Source: Synechococcus sp. CC9605 (GTDB lineage Bacteria; Cyanobacteriota; Cyanobacteriia; PCC-6307; Cyanobiaceae). From it: a DNA stretch of 64,000 nucleotides. Numbering within the stretch: the stretch's first letter is position 1; each line of letters opens with the position of its first letter. The DNA lies in assembly GCF_000012625.1 (NCBI RefSeq), contig NC_007516.1:1922001-1986000 (forward strand), read 5' to 3'. The position numbers were made by a program, and so were the translations under genes. Below, one piece after another: positions 53,292-63,080 of the stretch. The notes under the pieces were generated by a model, which was given only the letters and a program-made list of their open reading frames with translations, searched no databases and was not told the DNA's origin.

Positions 53292-53576
53292 TCAGGCCAG
53301 CTGGTCGGTGTGAAAAGGCACGTGCATGGGGTATGCCCGTTGACGGGAGCCAGGAACCCGCAACACGATTTGGCGCCCCATCCCCAAGGCCGCCAGGGGC
53401 AAGCGCAGATCAGCGACCAAACCACTCAATTCCTCGAGATGCGCATCGTCGATGCACTCGATGCGGATGCTGCCCCAGCTGCGACGCATGCGACAGCTCC
53501 GCAGCGGCTCCAGCCTGTCCTGCAGGTCAGGCTCTTCCCGGTAGAAGGAGAAGATCAGCTGTTGCAATCGATCCAT
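53292..53576 (-). CDS. hypothetical protein, small alpha/beta
   Basis: About 94 residues from MDRLQQLIFSFYREEPDLQD. It then alternates short strands and helices (SIRIECIDDAHLEELSGLVA, QIVLRVPGSRQRAYPMHV). I do not recognise the family. The Met at 53576 is chosen as a natural start; 53600 is possible. It diverges from the Hsp70-like gene. Confidence 0.6.
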   Translation of the reverse strand: MDRLQQLIFSFYREEPDLQDRLEPLRSCRMRRSWGSIRIECIDDAHLEELSGLVADLRLPLAALGMGRQIVLRVPGSRQRAYPMHVPFHTDQLA

Positions 53577-53638
53577 CGCCGCCAGTCCCCCTAGTCTCAT
53601 CCTGACTTCACCGTGCCCTGAGCACGGTCAGAGATCGC

Positions 53639-55213
53639 GTGGGCGAAGAAAAGCTTCAGCATTCAGACCAACGGGGCGTAACCCTCGCCATCGATTTGGG
53701 CAGCACCACCACGGTGGTGGCTTATCAGGGAGCGACATCCACAACTGCCGATCTGCTGAACCTGCCCGCCATCTGCAGCCGGGCCGGTGAAATTCCCAGC
53801 CTGGTGTGGGAGGCATCGCAACGGCCCCTGATTGGCCGGCAGGTGCTCGAGTCAGGCCTCAATGACTCCGTGGACAGCCGTCTGCATCGCGACTTCAAAG
53901 GCCGCATCGGTCAAGCGGATGCCCCAGAACAGGAAGCAGCCCGCTGGGCTGGAGAACAGTTGCTTCGACAGATCTGGAGCCGGCTCCCCAGCGATCTCCC
54001 GGTCGAGCGGCTGGTGCTGACCGCCCCGGTGGAGTGTTACCGGGCCTATCGCAGCTGGTTGCTGGAGGCCTGCACCACGCTGCCGGTGGCCGAGATCGCC
54101 CTGGTGGATGAACCCACAGCAGCCGCCATGGGTGCAGGGCTTCCGGCTGGTTCCACTCTGCTGGTGGTGGACCTGGGCGGAAGCACCCTGGATCTGGCCC
54201 TGGTGGCTCTGGAGGGAGGAGAAGGTCGTGCCGCACCGATCGCCCAACTGCTGCGGCTGGGGGGGCGCAACCTGGGGGACAACAGCCGGCAGATGCTGCG
54301 CACAGCGAAGGTTCTGGGCAAGGCAGGGCTGCGCCTCGGCGGCCGTGACATCGATCGCTGGATTGTGGACCGCTGTTGCCCGGGTCAAGCCGCCAGCGCC
54401 CCCCTGCTCAATGCCGCCGAAAGGCTTAAATGCCGGCTGAGCGACACCGCGTTGGCCGAACGCGAGCCCCTGATGGAATTGGCGGTGGATGAGCAGGAGC
54501 ATGTGCTCCGCCTGTCGCGCAGCGAACTCAACGCGCTTCTGCTGGAGCGCGGCTTCGGAGACGCACTCGAACAATTGCTGGAGACCTGTCTCGCCGGCGG
54601 TCGCCGCAACAACTGCAGCCTTGAAGATCTCGAGGGCGTGGTGGCCGTCGGAGGCGGTGCCCAGCTGCCCCTCTTGCGCCAGTGGCTCAGCGAGCACACA
54701 GCACCAGCACCCTTGCTCACCCCGCCACCGGTGGAAGCCGTCGCCCTGGGCGCGCTTCAACTCACGCCAGGGGTCGCCATCCGGGATGTGCTGCAACACG
54801 GCGTTTCCCTCCGCTTCTGGGATCAGCGCAGCAACAGCCACCGCTGGCATCCCCTCTTCGTGACCGGTCAACCCTGGCCGAGCCAAGCCCCCCTGGAGCT
54901 TGTGCTGGCCGCCAGCCGGACCGGCCAACGCAGCTTGGAGCTGGTGTTGGGGGAGCCCATCCCCCAAGGGAGCCACAGCGTGGTCTTTGTCGATGGTTTG
55001 CCAACGCTCCAGGAGCAGACCGCCGGGGAGGTCTCCCACCAGCCCTGGCCGGGCACCGAGCTGGTGCTGCCCCTGGAGCCCGCCGGAGAACAGGGCGAAG
55101 ACTGCCTGCGGCTGTGCTGGAGCATTGATCAAGATGCGCAGCTTCAGCTGGAGATCAACGATCTGCGCTCCGGGGCGTCGTGGTCCCATCCAACGCTGGG
55201 GGCTGTTCGATAA
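53639..55213 (+). CDS. Hsp70-like protein
   Basis: A 524-residue relative of DnaK. The actin-like ATPase part has TLAIDLGSTTTVVAYQG, IALVDEPTAAAMGAGLPAG, LLVVDLGGSTLDLALVA and VVAVGGGAQLPLLRQWLSEH. The substrate-binding part (about 370-500) is short and lacks the usual lid. Such divergent copies accompany true DnaK in cyanobacteria, and clients are unknown. A hypothetical TPR-like gene follows on the same strand. Confidence 0.85.
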   Translation: MGEEKLQHSDQRGVTLAIDLGSTTTVVAYQGATSTTADLLNLPAICSRAGEIPSLVWEASQRPLIGRQVLESGLNDSVDSRLHRDFKGRIGQADAPEQEAARWAGEQLLRQIWSRLPSDLPVERLVLTAPVECYRAYRSWLLEACTTLPVAEIALVDEPTAAAMGAGLPAGSTLLVVDLGGSTLDLALVALEGGEGRAAPIAQLLRLGGRNLGDNSRQMLRTAKVLGKAGLRLGGRDIDRWIVDRCCPGQAASAPLLNAAERLKCRLSDTALAEREPLMELAVDEQEHVLRLSRSELNALLLERGFGDALEQLLETCLAGGRRNNCSLEDLEGVVAVGGGAQLPLLRQWLSEHTAPAPLLTPPPVEAVALGALQLTPGVAIRDVLQHGVSLRFWDQRSNSHRWHPLFVTGQPWPSQAPLELVLAASRTGQRSLELVLGEPIPQGSHSVVFVDGLPTLQEQTAGEVSHQPWPGTELVLPLEPAGEQGEDCLRLCWSIDQDAQLQLEINDLRSGASWSHPTLGAVR

Positions 55214-55300
55214 GACCGTCCGATAAGACGTCCGTCCACAGGCCCCTGGAACGGGAGCTGTCACTCCATAAAACAGAACCAATGTTCAGTTCCACCCTTC

Positions 55301-56146
55301 GTGGCGGCACCGCACCAACTGCTGCTACGGCTTTGGGGTGTTGGAACCCTGGGACTGGTGCTGGCGATTGCGACAGGTGCTTACTGGTGGGAACGACAAC
55401 TGCCGGAGCGGCTCCAGAGCGCCCTCGACGCCAACGACTACGAGGCCTGCATCCGCACGAGTGAGCAACTCTCATCCCTGCGATGGTTAGGCGAAGGAGC
55501 ACCGGAAGAACAGGCCTTCTGCCGCCAGAAGCACGCCGAATCTCTCTGGGACCAAGGCGATCAGATCGCTGCCCTCACGCTGCAGCAGCAACTGGTCGCC
55601 TCGGGCTATGGCGATCTCGCCCTCCATCGCAAGACCCTTGAACGCTGGCACCAGGCCCTGATGGATCAGGCGATTGCTCTGTTTCGCGAGGGAGACCTGC
55701 AGCAGGCACTCGAGTTGCTGGATCCCCTCAAAGGCCCCACGCGCAGTTCGATCAGCCAACTCAGTGCAACGCTGAGGGAGATCTGGAACCGCAATCGGTT
55801 GGAACAGGGTCGGCTGGTCCAGCTGGTGGAGCAAGAACGTTGGTGGGAGGCCTTGGACAGCCTCAACAAACTCGACCATCCCTGGTGGCAAAAGCAGGCA
55901 AGCATCACCCGTCAACAGGTGGAGAACGCCATTCAGGCCCTCGATGAAGCCCGGCAACACCAGCAACATCCCGCGGTGCATGCCGACGTGATCAGCGGTG
56001 ACAGGCTGGATGCCGCCGTCAAGGACCAGTTGCTCCGAGGCCTGGACCCCTGGACGGCCTTTTCCGTGGGCTGCAGTCACCTGGGCGGTCGCGTCGAAGA
56101 GGACGGCCCTGAAAGTTTCTGTCGACGCTCGTCCCCAAGCCCGTGA
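55301..56146 (+). CDS. membrane-anchored helical-repeat protein
   Basis: A 281-residue protein. One N-terminal membrane helix (LLLRLWGVGTLGLVLAIATG) is followed by helical repeats of TPR type (AESLWDQGDQIAALTLQQQL, ALFREGDLQQALELLDPLKG). A C-terminal part holds VGCSHLGGRVEEDGPESFC. Anchoring and repeats suggest a scaffold. It may work with the Hsp70-like protein upstream, but this is inference. No family is named. Confidence 0.65.
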   Translation: MAAPHQLLLRLWGVGTLGLVLAIATGAYWWERQLPERLQSALDANDYEACIRTSEQLSSLRWLGEGAPEEQAFCRQKHAESLWDQGDQIAALTLQQQLVASGYGDLALHRKTLERWHQALMDQAIALFREGDLQQALELLDPLKGPTRSSISQLSATLREIWNRNRLEQGRLVQLVEQERWWEALDSLNKLDHPWWQKQASITRQQVENAIQALDEARQHQQHPAVHADVISGDRLDAAVKDQLLRGLDPWTAFSVGCSHLGGRVEEDGPESFCRRSSPSP

Positions 56147-56176
56147 CAAAATGAACCTGTGGATGATTCAGGTGCG

Positions 56177-56398
56177 ATGCAGGCGGGCGACAGGGTGACG
56201 GTGGAGGCATCCGTCGTTGTGTTCAACCATCCCGAACACCGGGGCAAAGCCTTTGATATGAAAGGCCAGACCGGTGAGGTGGCGAACGTTCTCAATGATT
56301 GGAAGGGTCGGGTAATCAGCCCAACGCTGCCCGTAATCGTTGCCTTCGGCCGTTACAAGGCCCATTTCCGCGCCGACGAACTCAAGGCTGCCGACTGA
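56177..56398 (+). CDS. ftrV: ferredoxin-thioredoxin reductase, variable chain
   Basis: A 73-residue SH3-like subunit that pairs with the catalytic FtrC and passes electrons from ferredoxin to thioredoxin. VTVEASVVVFNHPEHRGKAF, DMKGQTGEVANVLNDWKGR and PVIVAFGRYKAHFRADEL are typical. The ATG at 56177 is preferred over an upstream in-frame start. Its 3' end overlaps pyrR, which runs the other way, by 17 bp. Confidence 0.93.
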   Translation: MQAGDRVTVEASVVVFNHPEHRGKAFDMKGQTGEVANVLNDWKGRVISPTLPVIVAFGRYKAHFRADELKAAD

Positions 56399-56933
56399 TT
56401 CGGCTAAGGAAAACCCCCTCCTCACCATCAACATCCCTCAGGCGCAGCTCGATAGTCTCGCTGCGCCGGGTGGGAACAACACGGCCACAGAAATCAGGCT
56501 GAATCGGAAGCTCCCGATGGCCTCGATCCATCATTGCCAACAGCATCACCCGTTGCGGCCGCCCCCAGCTCTGCATCGCTTCCAACGCGGCACGCACCGT
56601 ACGCCCCGTGAAGATCACATCGTCAACCAAGATCACCTGACGATCTTCAATGCTGGTGGGCAGAGTCGTGAGCTGGGGCAGACGGGTGCCGATGCGCTCC
56701 AGATCATCGCGATGGAACGTGGGATCAATGGACCCCTGGGAGATGGCATGGCCTGTCAACCGCTCCAATTCACGTGCCAACACCCTGGACAGCTGAACAC
56801 CACGGGTGGGGATCCCCAACAGCATCAATCGACGGCTGTCTTCGGCACTTTCAAGCACCTGAGACGCCAACCGCGCCAGGGTCAAACCAAGCTCACGCTC
56901 CGAAAGAATTTCGATCCGGTCAGGGTCGGCCAT
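56382..56933 (-). CDS. pyrR: PyrR regulator / uracil phosphoribosyltransferase
   Basis: A 183-residue phosphoribosyltransferase-fold protein. The PRPP motif is VILVDDVIFTGRTVRAALEA. LMLLGIPTRGVQLSRVLARE and AMMDRGHRELPIQPDFCGR are PyrR marks. In Bacillus PyrR controls attenuation of pyr mRNA; no attenuator is visible near pyrF at 2901, so here it may be mainly an enzyme. Confidence 0.92.
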   Translation of the reverse strand: MADPDRIEILSERELGLTLARLASQVLESAEDSRRLMLLGIPTRGVQLSRVLARELERLTGHAISQGSIDPTFHRDDLERIGTRLPQLTTLPTSIEDRQVILVDDVIFTGRTVRAALEAMQSWGRPQRVMLLAMMDRGHRELPIQPDFCGRVVPTRRSETIELRLRDVDGEEGVFLSRISRQP

Positions 56934-57041
56934 GGAGGGTTGAGCAGTGCAAGGGTGTGGGGATTGGGTGAAATTGCAGCTTGAGGGCTGGCGTGGCGTT
57001 AGGTTGATTCTGCAAGAGTCCTTAAGAACCGTCGGTCGCGG

Positions 57042-58679
57042 GTGAACGTGGGGAAAAGCATTACCAACGTTTCAGGACGCACCGGGACAGTCGCACCGGT
57101 CGTTCTCGCCATTCTTGATGGCTGGGGTTATAGGAACGCAAGCGAGCACAACGCAATCCAGCAAGGCGGCACTCCGGTAATGGATGCCCTTTGGCATACC
57201 TATCCACACACCTTGATTGAGGCCAGTGGCTCCCATGTGGGTCTGCCCGATCAACAGATGGGCAACTCTGAAGTGGGCCACCTGACCATCGGTGCAGGCC
57301 GCATCATTCGTCAGGAGTTGGTGCGGATCAGCGACACGGTGCGCAGCAATCAACTGGGCGAAACCCAAGCACTCAAGGAACTGGTGGAACGCACCCAGAA
57401 GCGGGGCGGGACCTTGCACCTGCTTGGCCTCTGCTCCGATGGGGGCGTTCATAGCCATATAAATCATATCTGTGGGCTGATCCAGTGGGCTGCCGACAGC
57501 GGCATCACCGATCTCGCCGTGCATGCCATCACCGATGGTCGCGACACACCCACCCAGAGCGCACCCGGATACATCAGCCAGGTGGAAGCAGCCCTGAGCC
57601 GAAGCGGCGTGGGCCAGCTCGCCAGCCTGTGTGGCCGGTACTGGGCCATGGACCGGGACCAGCGCTGGGAGCGAATCGAAAAGGCTTACAACCTCTACAC
57701 CGATCCGAACTTCTCCGTCGACAACCGGACGGCAGGCCAGGTGCTGACGGACAGCTATGCCGAAGAGATCACCGATGAATTCCTCGAACCGGTGCGACTG
57801 CAGAACAGCGTCATGAAGGATGGCGACAGCGTTCTGGTGTTCAACTTCCGGCCCGATCGCGCCCGCCAGATTGTGCAGGCGCTCTGCCTTCCCGATTTCG
57901 ATGGCTTCGAACGCAGCCACACGCTTGAGTTGGATGTGGTCACCTTCACGCAGGTGGAACAGGACCTCCCCGTTCAAGTTGCCTTCCCTCCAGAACCACT
58001 CGACCAACTATTGGGGCAGGTGGTTGCAGACGCTGGTCTGAAGCAGTACCGCACCGCCGAAACGGAGAAGTATCCCCACGTCACGTACTTCATGAACGGT
58101 GGGATTGAACAGCCACTTTCGGGAGAAGACCGCCACTTGGTGCCCTCGCCGAGGGTCGCCACCTATGACCTTTCACCAGCGATGTCGGCTGAGCAACTCA
58201 CAGACAGCTGTATTTCAGCCATTGAAAGGGCGGAGTATTCGCTGATCGTGATCAATTACGCCAACCCCGACATGGTGGGCCACACCGGCGTAATGGATGC
58301 CGCCAAGGAGGCGATCCAAACCGTGGATTGCTGCATTGGGCGGTTGTTGGATGCGGTAGGTCGTCAGGGCGGAACCATGCTGATCACAGCTGATCACGGC
58401 AATGCCGAGTTGATGCAGGGTGCAGACGGGCAAGCCTGGACAGCCCACACCACGAATCCTGTGCCTGCGATCCTGATTGAAGGAGAACGGCGCAAGCTGC
58501 CTGGCCATGGCAACTCGATCACTCTCCGCGATAACGGGGGGCTGGCCGATATCGCTCCAACCTTGCTGCAGATTCTCGACCTACCACAACCGACGGCCAT
58601 GACCGGCGAAAGTCTGATTGCACCGATGTCCAACATGGACCCCACCCCCAAAACCGCTCGCCTGCCTCTTTCCGTCTGA
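57042..58679 (+). CDS. gpmI: 2,3-bisphosphoglycerate-independent phosphoglycerate mutase
   Basis: A 545-residue metalloenzyme of glycolysis and gluconeogenesis. [20 protein letters not shown] has the first metal Asp, [18 protein letters not shown] holds the phosphorylated Ser, and [26 protein letters not shown] and [13 protein letters not shown] follow. The start is GTG, with about 20 extra residues before the conserved core. Its stop overlaps the start of secG by 1 bp. Confidence 0.95.
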   Translation: MNVGKSITNVSGRTGTVAPVVLAILDGWGYRNASEHNAIQQGGTPVMDALWHTYPHTLIEASGSHVGLPDQQMGNSEVGHLTIGAGRIIRQELVRISDTVRSNQLGETQALKELVERTQKRGGTLHLLGLCSDGGVHSHINHICGLIQWAADSGITDLAVHAITDGRDTPTQSAPGYISQVEAALSRSGVGQLASLCGRYWAMDRDQRWERIEKAYNLYTDPNFSVDNRTAGQVLTDSYAEEITDEFLEPVRLQNSVMKDGDSVLVFNFRPDRARQIVQALCLPDFDGFERSHTLELDVVTFTQVEQDLPVQVAFPPEPLDQLLGQVVADAGLKQYRTAETEKYPHVTYFMNGGIEQPLSGEDRHLVPSPRVATYDLSPAMSAEQLTDSCISAIERAEYSLIVINYANPDMVGHTGVMDAAKEAIQTVDCCIGRLLDAVGRQGGTMLITADHGNAELMQGADGQAWTAHTTNPVPAILIEGERRKLPGHGNSITLRDNGGLADIAPTLLQILDLPQPTAMTGESLIAPMSNMDPTPKTARLPLSV

Positions 58680-58909
58680 TGCTGACCTCAATTTTGTCCT
58701 GGAGCTGGATCGGTACCGGCCTTTTGTTAATCGTCTTGGTGCTCCTGCACAGCCCCAAGGGTGATGGCATGGGTGGCTTGGCCGCCAGCGGCAGCTCCAT
58801 GTTCAGTAGCGCCAGCAGCGCCGAAGCAACGTTGAACCGGCTGACTTGGACCTGCCTTGCATTGTTTTTGACTTTGGCCGTGATCTTGAGTGCTGGTTGG
58901 TTGAGCTGA
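58679..58909 (+). CDS. secG: preprotein translocase subunit SecG
   Basis: A 76-residue membrane protein with two helices (ILSWSWIGTGLLLIVLVLLH and LTWTCLALFLTLAVILSAGW). The conserved cytoplasmic loop is SPKGDGMGGLAASGSSMFSS. It stimulates SecYEG translocation. It is coupled to gpmI by a TGATG overlap, and a terminator follows. Confidence 0.93.
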   Translation: MLTSILSWSWIGTGLLLIVLVLLHSPKGDGMGGLAASGSSMFSSASSAEATLNRLTWTCLALFLTLAVILSAGWLS

Positions 58910-58941
58910 GTAATTCAGATCAAGCAGCAACGACTTCAGAG

Positions 58942-58968
58942 CGGATTATTTCATCCGTTTATTTTTTG
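58942..58968 (+). terminator. terminator after secG
   Basis: CGGAT pairs with ATCCG around TATTTC, followed by TTTATTTTTT. It fits the end of the gpmI-secG transcript. Confidence 0.7.
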
Positions 58969-59646
58969 GATCAGATTATTAAAACGGTGTGATCGAACTG
59001 GCATAAGGCATCTCTCACAACACAGACAGATCCACCAAAACCCTCAAGACCCTACAAATAACCTGGCAACCTGCAAACCAGTCACGGTACCCCTGCCGGA
59101 AAGAAGGCAAAGCACATTCCAGCGCTGTCAATTTTTATTAATTCAAATAATAAATCGAGAAGTCATCCTGGCCAATAATAATCTCACCCCTCCTCCGAAA
59201 CACCATTAACAGCACACAAACTCTGAAGCCTCAGCAGCAATTTTTAACCACGCAATAATAAAACACTATAAAAAAGATTCTTGCTCAAAGTGCGGCCTGA
59301 AATCCCATGAACTGATCTTACCAATAACCCGGCCATCGGCGAACAATAACACACCAACAAGAATATAGAAAAGCACTATAAACTTACTCCAGATCAGCCA
59401 CCAAATCGAACACTAGGCCCCAGCTTTCTCACAAAATGCTTATCAAAAGCAGTAAATCAAAGCCAACGCACAATCACAACCTCCACACGACCAATCAACC
59501 AGGACACGGTTTAAAATATGAATTCCATATTCACATTAAAGGCTAAAAACAAGTCGCAGGAACAGACGGTGATCTGACACTCACACAAATAGGAGAACGA
59601 CAAAGACGGAGCCAATGCTAAAGTCACCTAGAATTGATGGAGTGCA
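58969..59646. other. AT-rich non-coding interval
   Basis: About 680 bp with stops in every frame and a sharp drop in GC relative to secG. I see no repeat, tRNA or recognisable operator. It probably holds the promoter of the sulfotransferase-like gene and marks the left edge of an inserted segment. Confidence 0.5.
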
Positions 59647-60816
59647 GTGAAAAAAACCAAACTTTTCCTGCACATTGGCCACGGAAAAACAGGAACTTCT
59701 GCGATTCAGTCAGCACTGGCAATTGCCTCAGAGGAGCTAGCCAAACGAGGCATCAGTTATCCCATCCAGCCATCTCTGCGAGATCGAGCTTCTCGGCTTG
59801 AAATCACATCTGGCAATTGGCAGCCGAACCCCGAGATAAGCTTGAGCGATCAATTGCTAGAGATCGCAAAAAAGAATCAAAACAACTCAAAAATAATTTT
59901 AAGCTCGGAATCACTTTTTTGGCTCATTCCAGATTTAATTCAAAGAAAAAGTAGCTGGGAAAATTTCATTGATTTGCACATCATCCTTGCAGTAAGAGAT
60001 GTCGACGAGATGCTTTCCTCTGAGTACCAACAACGCGTAAAACGACATGGAGATTCTATGCCGCTAGAGCAATTCATAAGAGCAAGGTTTTTCATCTCGT
60101 CACATCACGCCAAGGCGGCCGAAATTATCGACCTGATGTCTCAATCGAGCATCGAAAATACGATCATCAATTACTCAGCTCACAAACATGATATTACGCA
60201 GCAGGTCTTTAAATCAATAGGAGCAGAAGAGCTCTATCCTGCAGACAATATAAACGGAGCGATTATTAATAGAAGCCTCAGCAAGAAAGAACTTGAGACT
60301 TTAATCACCATCAATGCGCTTTTTTACGGGAAATTCCCATTGATTAGCACAAGAATTTCAGATGCATTGATTAAAAATCAACCCAAGCTTAAAGCCCAGA
60401 AATGTAAAATCACTCAGCAACAGCTCAAGAAAGTCTACGACAAAAATAATATATACCTTCAAACCATTAATTCACGCCTCGAACCAAACGAAAAGTTGAC
60501 CCTGCCCTCAAGTTTCTGCCATGAAAGTGCAGATCCACTGGCACCAGAAGAAGCCGAGAAAATCCGCATCGAAGAATCCATATCTATGGATCTTATTGGA
60601 GACACACTCCAACAATTTTTTGCCGAAAAGTCTCAAAAAAAACTCTCCAATGACACTGTAGATGCGATTATTAAATTAAGCCAATCCGGGAAAGTCTCTA
60701 AAACGACAGAGGTTGAGTTGCTAGAGGTCGCCAAAGAAAACCGGCCGCAAGGACAGAAACTGACCAAACTCCTAGAACGCGCAAGGAAACAACTTTCAAA
60801 CAATCAGAAGAATTAA
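59647..60816 (+). CDS. sulfotransferase-like protein
   Basis: A 389-residue protein whose start KLFLHIGHGKTGTSAIQ is a PAPS-binding P-loop of the sulfotransferase type. A second site typical for the 3' phosphate is near ILAVRDVDEMLSSEYQQRVK, and RISYPIQ-type strands fill the fold. It would sulfate a glycan or other acceptor, but the acceptor is unknown. The start is GTG with GGAG about 7 bp before it. AT-rich codon use differs from the flanking core genes, so it is probably acquired. Confidence 0.7.
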   Translation: MKKTKLFLHIGHGKTGTSAIQSALAIASEELAKRGISYPIQPSLRDRASRLEITSGNWQPNPEISLSDQLLEIAKKNQNNSKIILSSESLFWLIPDLIQRKSSWENFIDLHIILAVRDVDEMLSSEYQQRVKRHGDSMPLEQFIRARFFISSHHAKAAEIIDLMSQSSIENTIINYSAHKHDITQQVFKSIGAEELYPADNINGAIINRSLSKKELETLITINALFYGKFPLISTRISDALIKNQPKLKAQKCKITQQQLKKVYDKNNIYLQTINSRLEPNEKLTLPSSFCHESADPLAPEEAEKIRIEESISMDLIGDTLQQFFAEKSQKKLSNDTVDAIIKLSQSGKVSKTTEVELLEVAKENRPQGQKLTKLLERARKQLSNNQKN

Positions 60817-61054
60817 AATAATGTCAATACATCCAAATAAACTTTTCAACCCAAGACTCATACACAGAAGCCAAAATACTAAAGAAATTTAAAGCAAAAA
60901 TCTCTCAGCAAAGTACAAGCACAATTATTTAATCTAAATTCAAAACCAACAACATTAAACTTACATTGATACCATAAACGTTTTGAACAACACAAGCATG
61001 AGCAGGCTGACGAAGAGAAACCATGTATAGTCGTTGGATGAAGAGAGGAACACA

Positions 61055-62452
61055 GTGAATAAAAATTTGAGTTCTAAAAAACCAATAAAGTACAAATTTC
61101 ATATTCCTTCTAAAAAGCTTCCCAGCTCTCTTGCTCAAAAGATCTGTAGTCCACTATGGAAAAATATAATTCATTCAATTGAAACCGGCAACGTTGAAAC
61201 AATTCAAGCATTAGTCAAATCAATTGACAAGAAGCAGGAAGCAATTTACTTACCTCATCCATTCCTAGAAAATTTAGATACTTTTGTTACTAAAAATATC
61301 CGGCAAGGCATGTGTAACTTTATTTTCTTTAGCGACTCAAACAACCAAAATCAATGGATCCTATGCCAATGCACATCATTTGTTGATGCAATCTTTACAG
61401 AGTCATATTCAGGCAAACATAAGTCTTCTGTTAACGACGATGTAATTTTAAATGCAATCAAAAGACTTTTCAATGGCAAGAATAAGATAAGCTCGAGAAG
61501 GTATGGCACGAAAAAGGCAACATTTTCCGGCTACCTCCTCGATCAAAAAAGACCATACCATCACTTCTACGATCAACTTAAATGGCTTGTCTGGCTAGAG
61601 ACTGACAAGCCAATCATTAGCAACAACTCTTTTTTCATCCCTAGACATTACAAGAAGCTCTCAGTAACCCAAAAAAAACAGCCCACATTTTCCCTCTTTC
61701 CATTGGTCATCGGCTCGAATCAGTTGAAAATGAAGCTTGATCAATATTCCGAAAAAATGGAGAAAGTTGTCTACCTAGACAGTTCCAAAGGCTGGTACAA
61801 CAACATCATATGGAATCGATTGAATCAAGTATTCAACCAAATCAGAAAAGTATTTAATAAAAGCAATACCCTCACTCTTTGGTTTGGTATTTCTGGGCAG
61901 AAAAGGATATGGATCGAACAAGAAGACTTTCTCCCCGCTTTTGTACAACAACTAACGCCTTGGTTTGATTCGTTTGTGTTTATGGTTGATGGTTTTACCG
62001 AATACGAGAATTCAAATCATGCTCGCCTGAGTGGAAGCAAAGCAACCCCAGTCAATCAAGATCTTGAAGTTGTCACTTCGATTAGGCAAAAATTATTACC
62101 TTTTCCCAATGTGTCGGTCGTAAGCCTGGTGGGACAAACGTACCGAGAGAAAATACAACGCTGTCAAGATGTTGATTTCTTTATTGCCAATGCGGGCGCC
62201 GGCCAACTTGTTCCACATCGCTTCTGCAAAAAACCAGGTATTTTGCACTCCAATGAAAAACATTGCGTTTTTCCAACAGGAATTAACAACACTACCGTCA
62301 AAATAGTCGATAAATCTCTGGTCAAGGACGTAGGCAATTTATTTGCAAAAGGGACATCAAACAAAAATCTGGGTGCCGGACTTATTAGCTATAGTATTAA
62401 GACAGAAATTGTTATTAACATGGTCACAGACATGCTAGATCTCGACGATTAA
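61055..62452 (+). CDS. unrecognised protein, possible glycosyltransferase
   Basis: A 465-residue, basic, AT-rich gene with no clear family. The C-terminal third (CQDVDFFIANAGAGQLVPHR, then CKKPGILHSNEKHCVFPTG) resembles the nucleotide-sugar-binding end of GT61/DUF563-type glycosyltransferases, but the similarity is weak. A GTG at 61055 is preceded by GAGAGG at good distance; a TTG at 61034 would add seven residues. Its neighbour is the sulfotransferase-like gene, so a joint role in surface glycan synthesis is inferred. Confidence 0.55.
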   Translation: MNKNLSSKKPIKYKFHIPSKKLPSSLAQKICSPLWKNIIHSIETGNVETIQALVKSIDKKQEAIYLPHPFLENLDTFVTKNIRQGMCNFIFFSDSNNQNQWILCQCTSFVDAIFTESYSGKHKSSVNDDVILNAIKRLFNGKNKISSRRYGTKKATFSGYLLDQKRPYHHFYDQLKWLVWLETDKPIISNNSFFIPRHYKKLSVTQKKQPTFSLFPLVIGSNQLKMKLDQYSEKMEKVVYLDSSKGWYNNIIWNRLNQVFNQIRKVFNKSNTLTLWFGISGQKRIWIEQEDFLPAFVQQLTPWFDSFVFMVDGFTEYENSNHARLSGSKATPVNQDLEVVTSIRQKLLPFPNVSVVSLVGQTYREKIQRCQDVDFFIANAGAGQLVPHRFCKKPGILHSNEKHCVFPTGINNTTVKIVDKSLVKDVGNLFAKGTSNKNLGAGLISYSIKTEIVINMVTDMLDLDD

Positions 62453-62511
62453 GCCATCTTGCCAGTCAACAAGCAAGCATTCAAGACTTTCTTCTGAATG
62501 CATTTATTAGG

Positions 62512-62889
62512 CTATGGGGCCTGCAAGCCTGATTTAAAAAAGGCAAGTTCCTTGTGAACGCGATCCAACTCATACAACGTTTTGGTCTCCTTTTTTTCAA
62601 GAATCTCAACGCGCTTCAACAGATCTTCCAACAACTTGTTTTGAAGAGACTCAACCTGAACCTGCCTTTTCTGCACCCCTTTTGAGGGAACTCCTCCTGA
62701 ATCAACTGCCGAAAGAATTCTTCCATCCGTTTCGACGTACAACCGGGCAAGACGCTCCAAGACTTTGGAATAGGCCTTGTCTTGCTCTCGACAAAGGTCC
62801 TTGAAACGCTGCAGCGTCTCAGGGGCAAACTGAGCAGCAAAAGCTCCGGGTCGCTGGGGCATTTGTCCCGACTCGACAATACTAAACAA
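62512..62889 (-). CDS. hypothetical coiled-coil protein, RHH-like start
   Basis: Up to 125 residues. The N-terminal part APETLQRFKDLCREQDKAYS, KVLERLARLYVETDG looks like a small helical DNA-binding-type module of ribbon-helix-helix kind. A long coiled coil follows (QNKLLEDLLKRVEILEKKET). The Met nine codons in (MPQRPGAFAAQF) may be the true start. The function is unknown. Confidence 0.5.
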   Translation of the reverse strand: MFSIVESGQMPQRPGAFAAQFAPETLQRFKDLCREQDKAYSKVLERLARLYVETDGRILSAVDSGGVPSKGVQKRQVQVESLQNKLLEDLLKRVEILEKKETKTLYELDRVHKELAFFKSGLQAP

Positions 62890-63003
62890 TACATCAGCCT
62901 GAGCACTCCTGAACCCTCATAGATTCATGGACTGCAGCCGAGAGCAAACTCCGCAAAGCACATGTCTTGAAAACCCTAGACATCACAAGACGGTCCAGGC
63001 AAT

Positions 63004-63024
63004 AAAAAAGGCCCCGCAGGACCT
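63004..63024 (-). terminator. Rho-independent terminator after groL
   Basis: On the minus strand AGGTCC pairs with GGGCCT around TGCG (one G-T pair), followed by a T run. It lies about 57 bp after the groL stop. Confidence 0.7.
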
Positions 63025-63047
63025 CTCGGTATGACTTGAATTGGGGT

Positions 63048-63075
63048 GATCGGGTGGTCTCTCGGCCACCCGATC
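63048..63075. other. ten-base-pair hairpin downstream of groL
   Basis: GATCGGGTGG and CCACCCGATC form a perfect ten-base stem around an eight-base loop, right after the groL stop and before the terminator. It may stabilise the mRNA 3' end. Confidence 0.6.
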
Positions 63076-63080
63076 AGCGA

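Noticed and set aside
53852-55282. Minus-strand ORF of 476 codons opposite the Hsp70-like gene
   Set aside because: Shadow frame; the plus strand has ATPase motifs.
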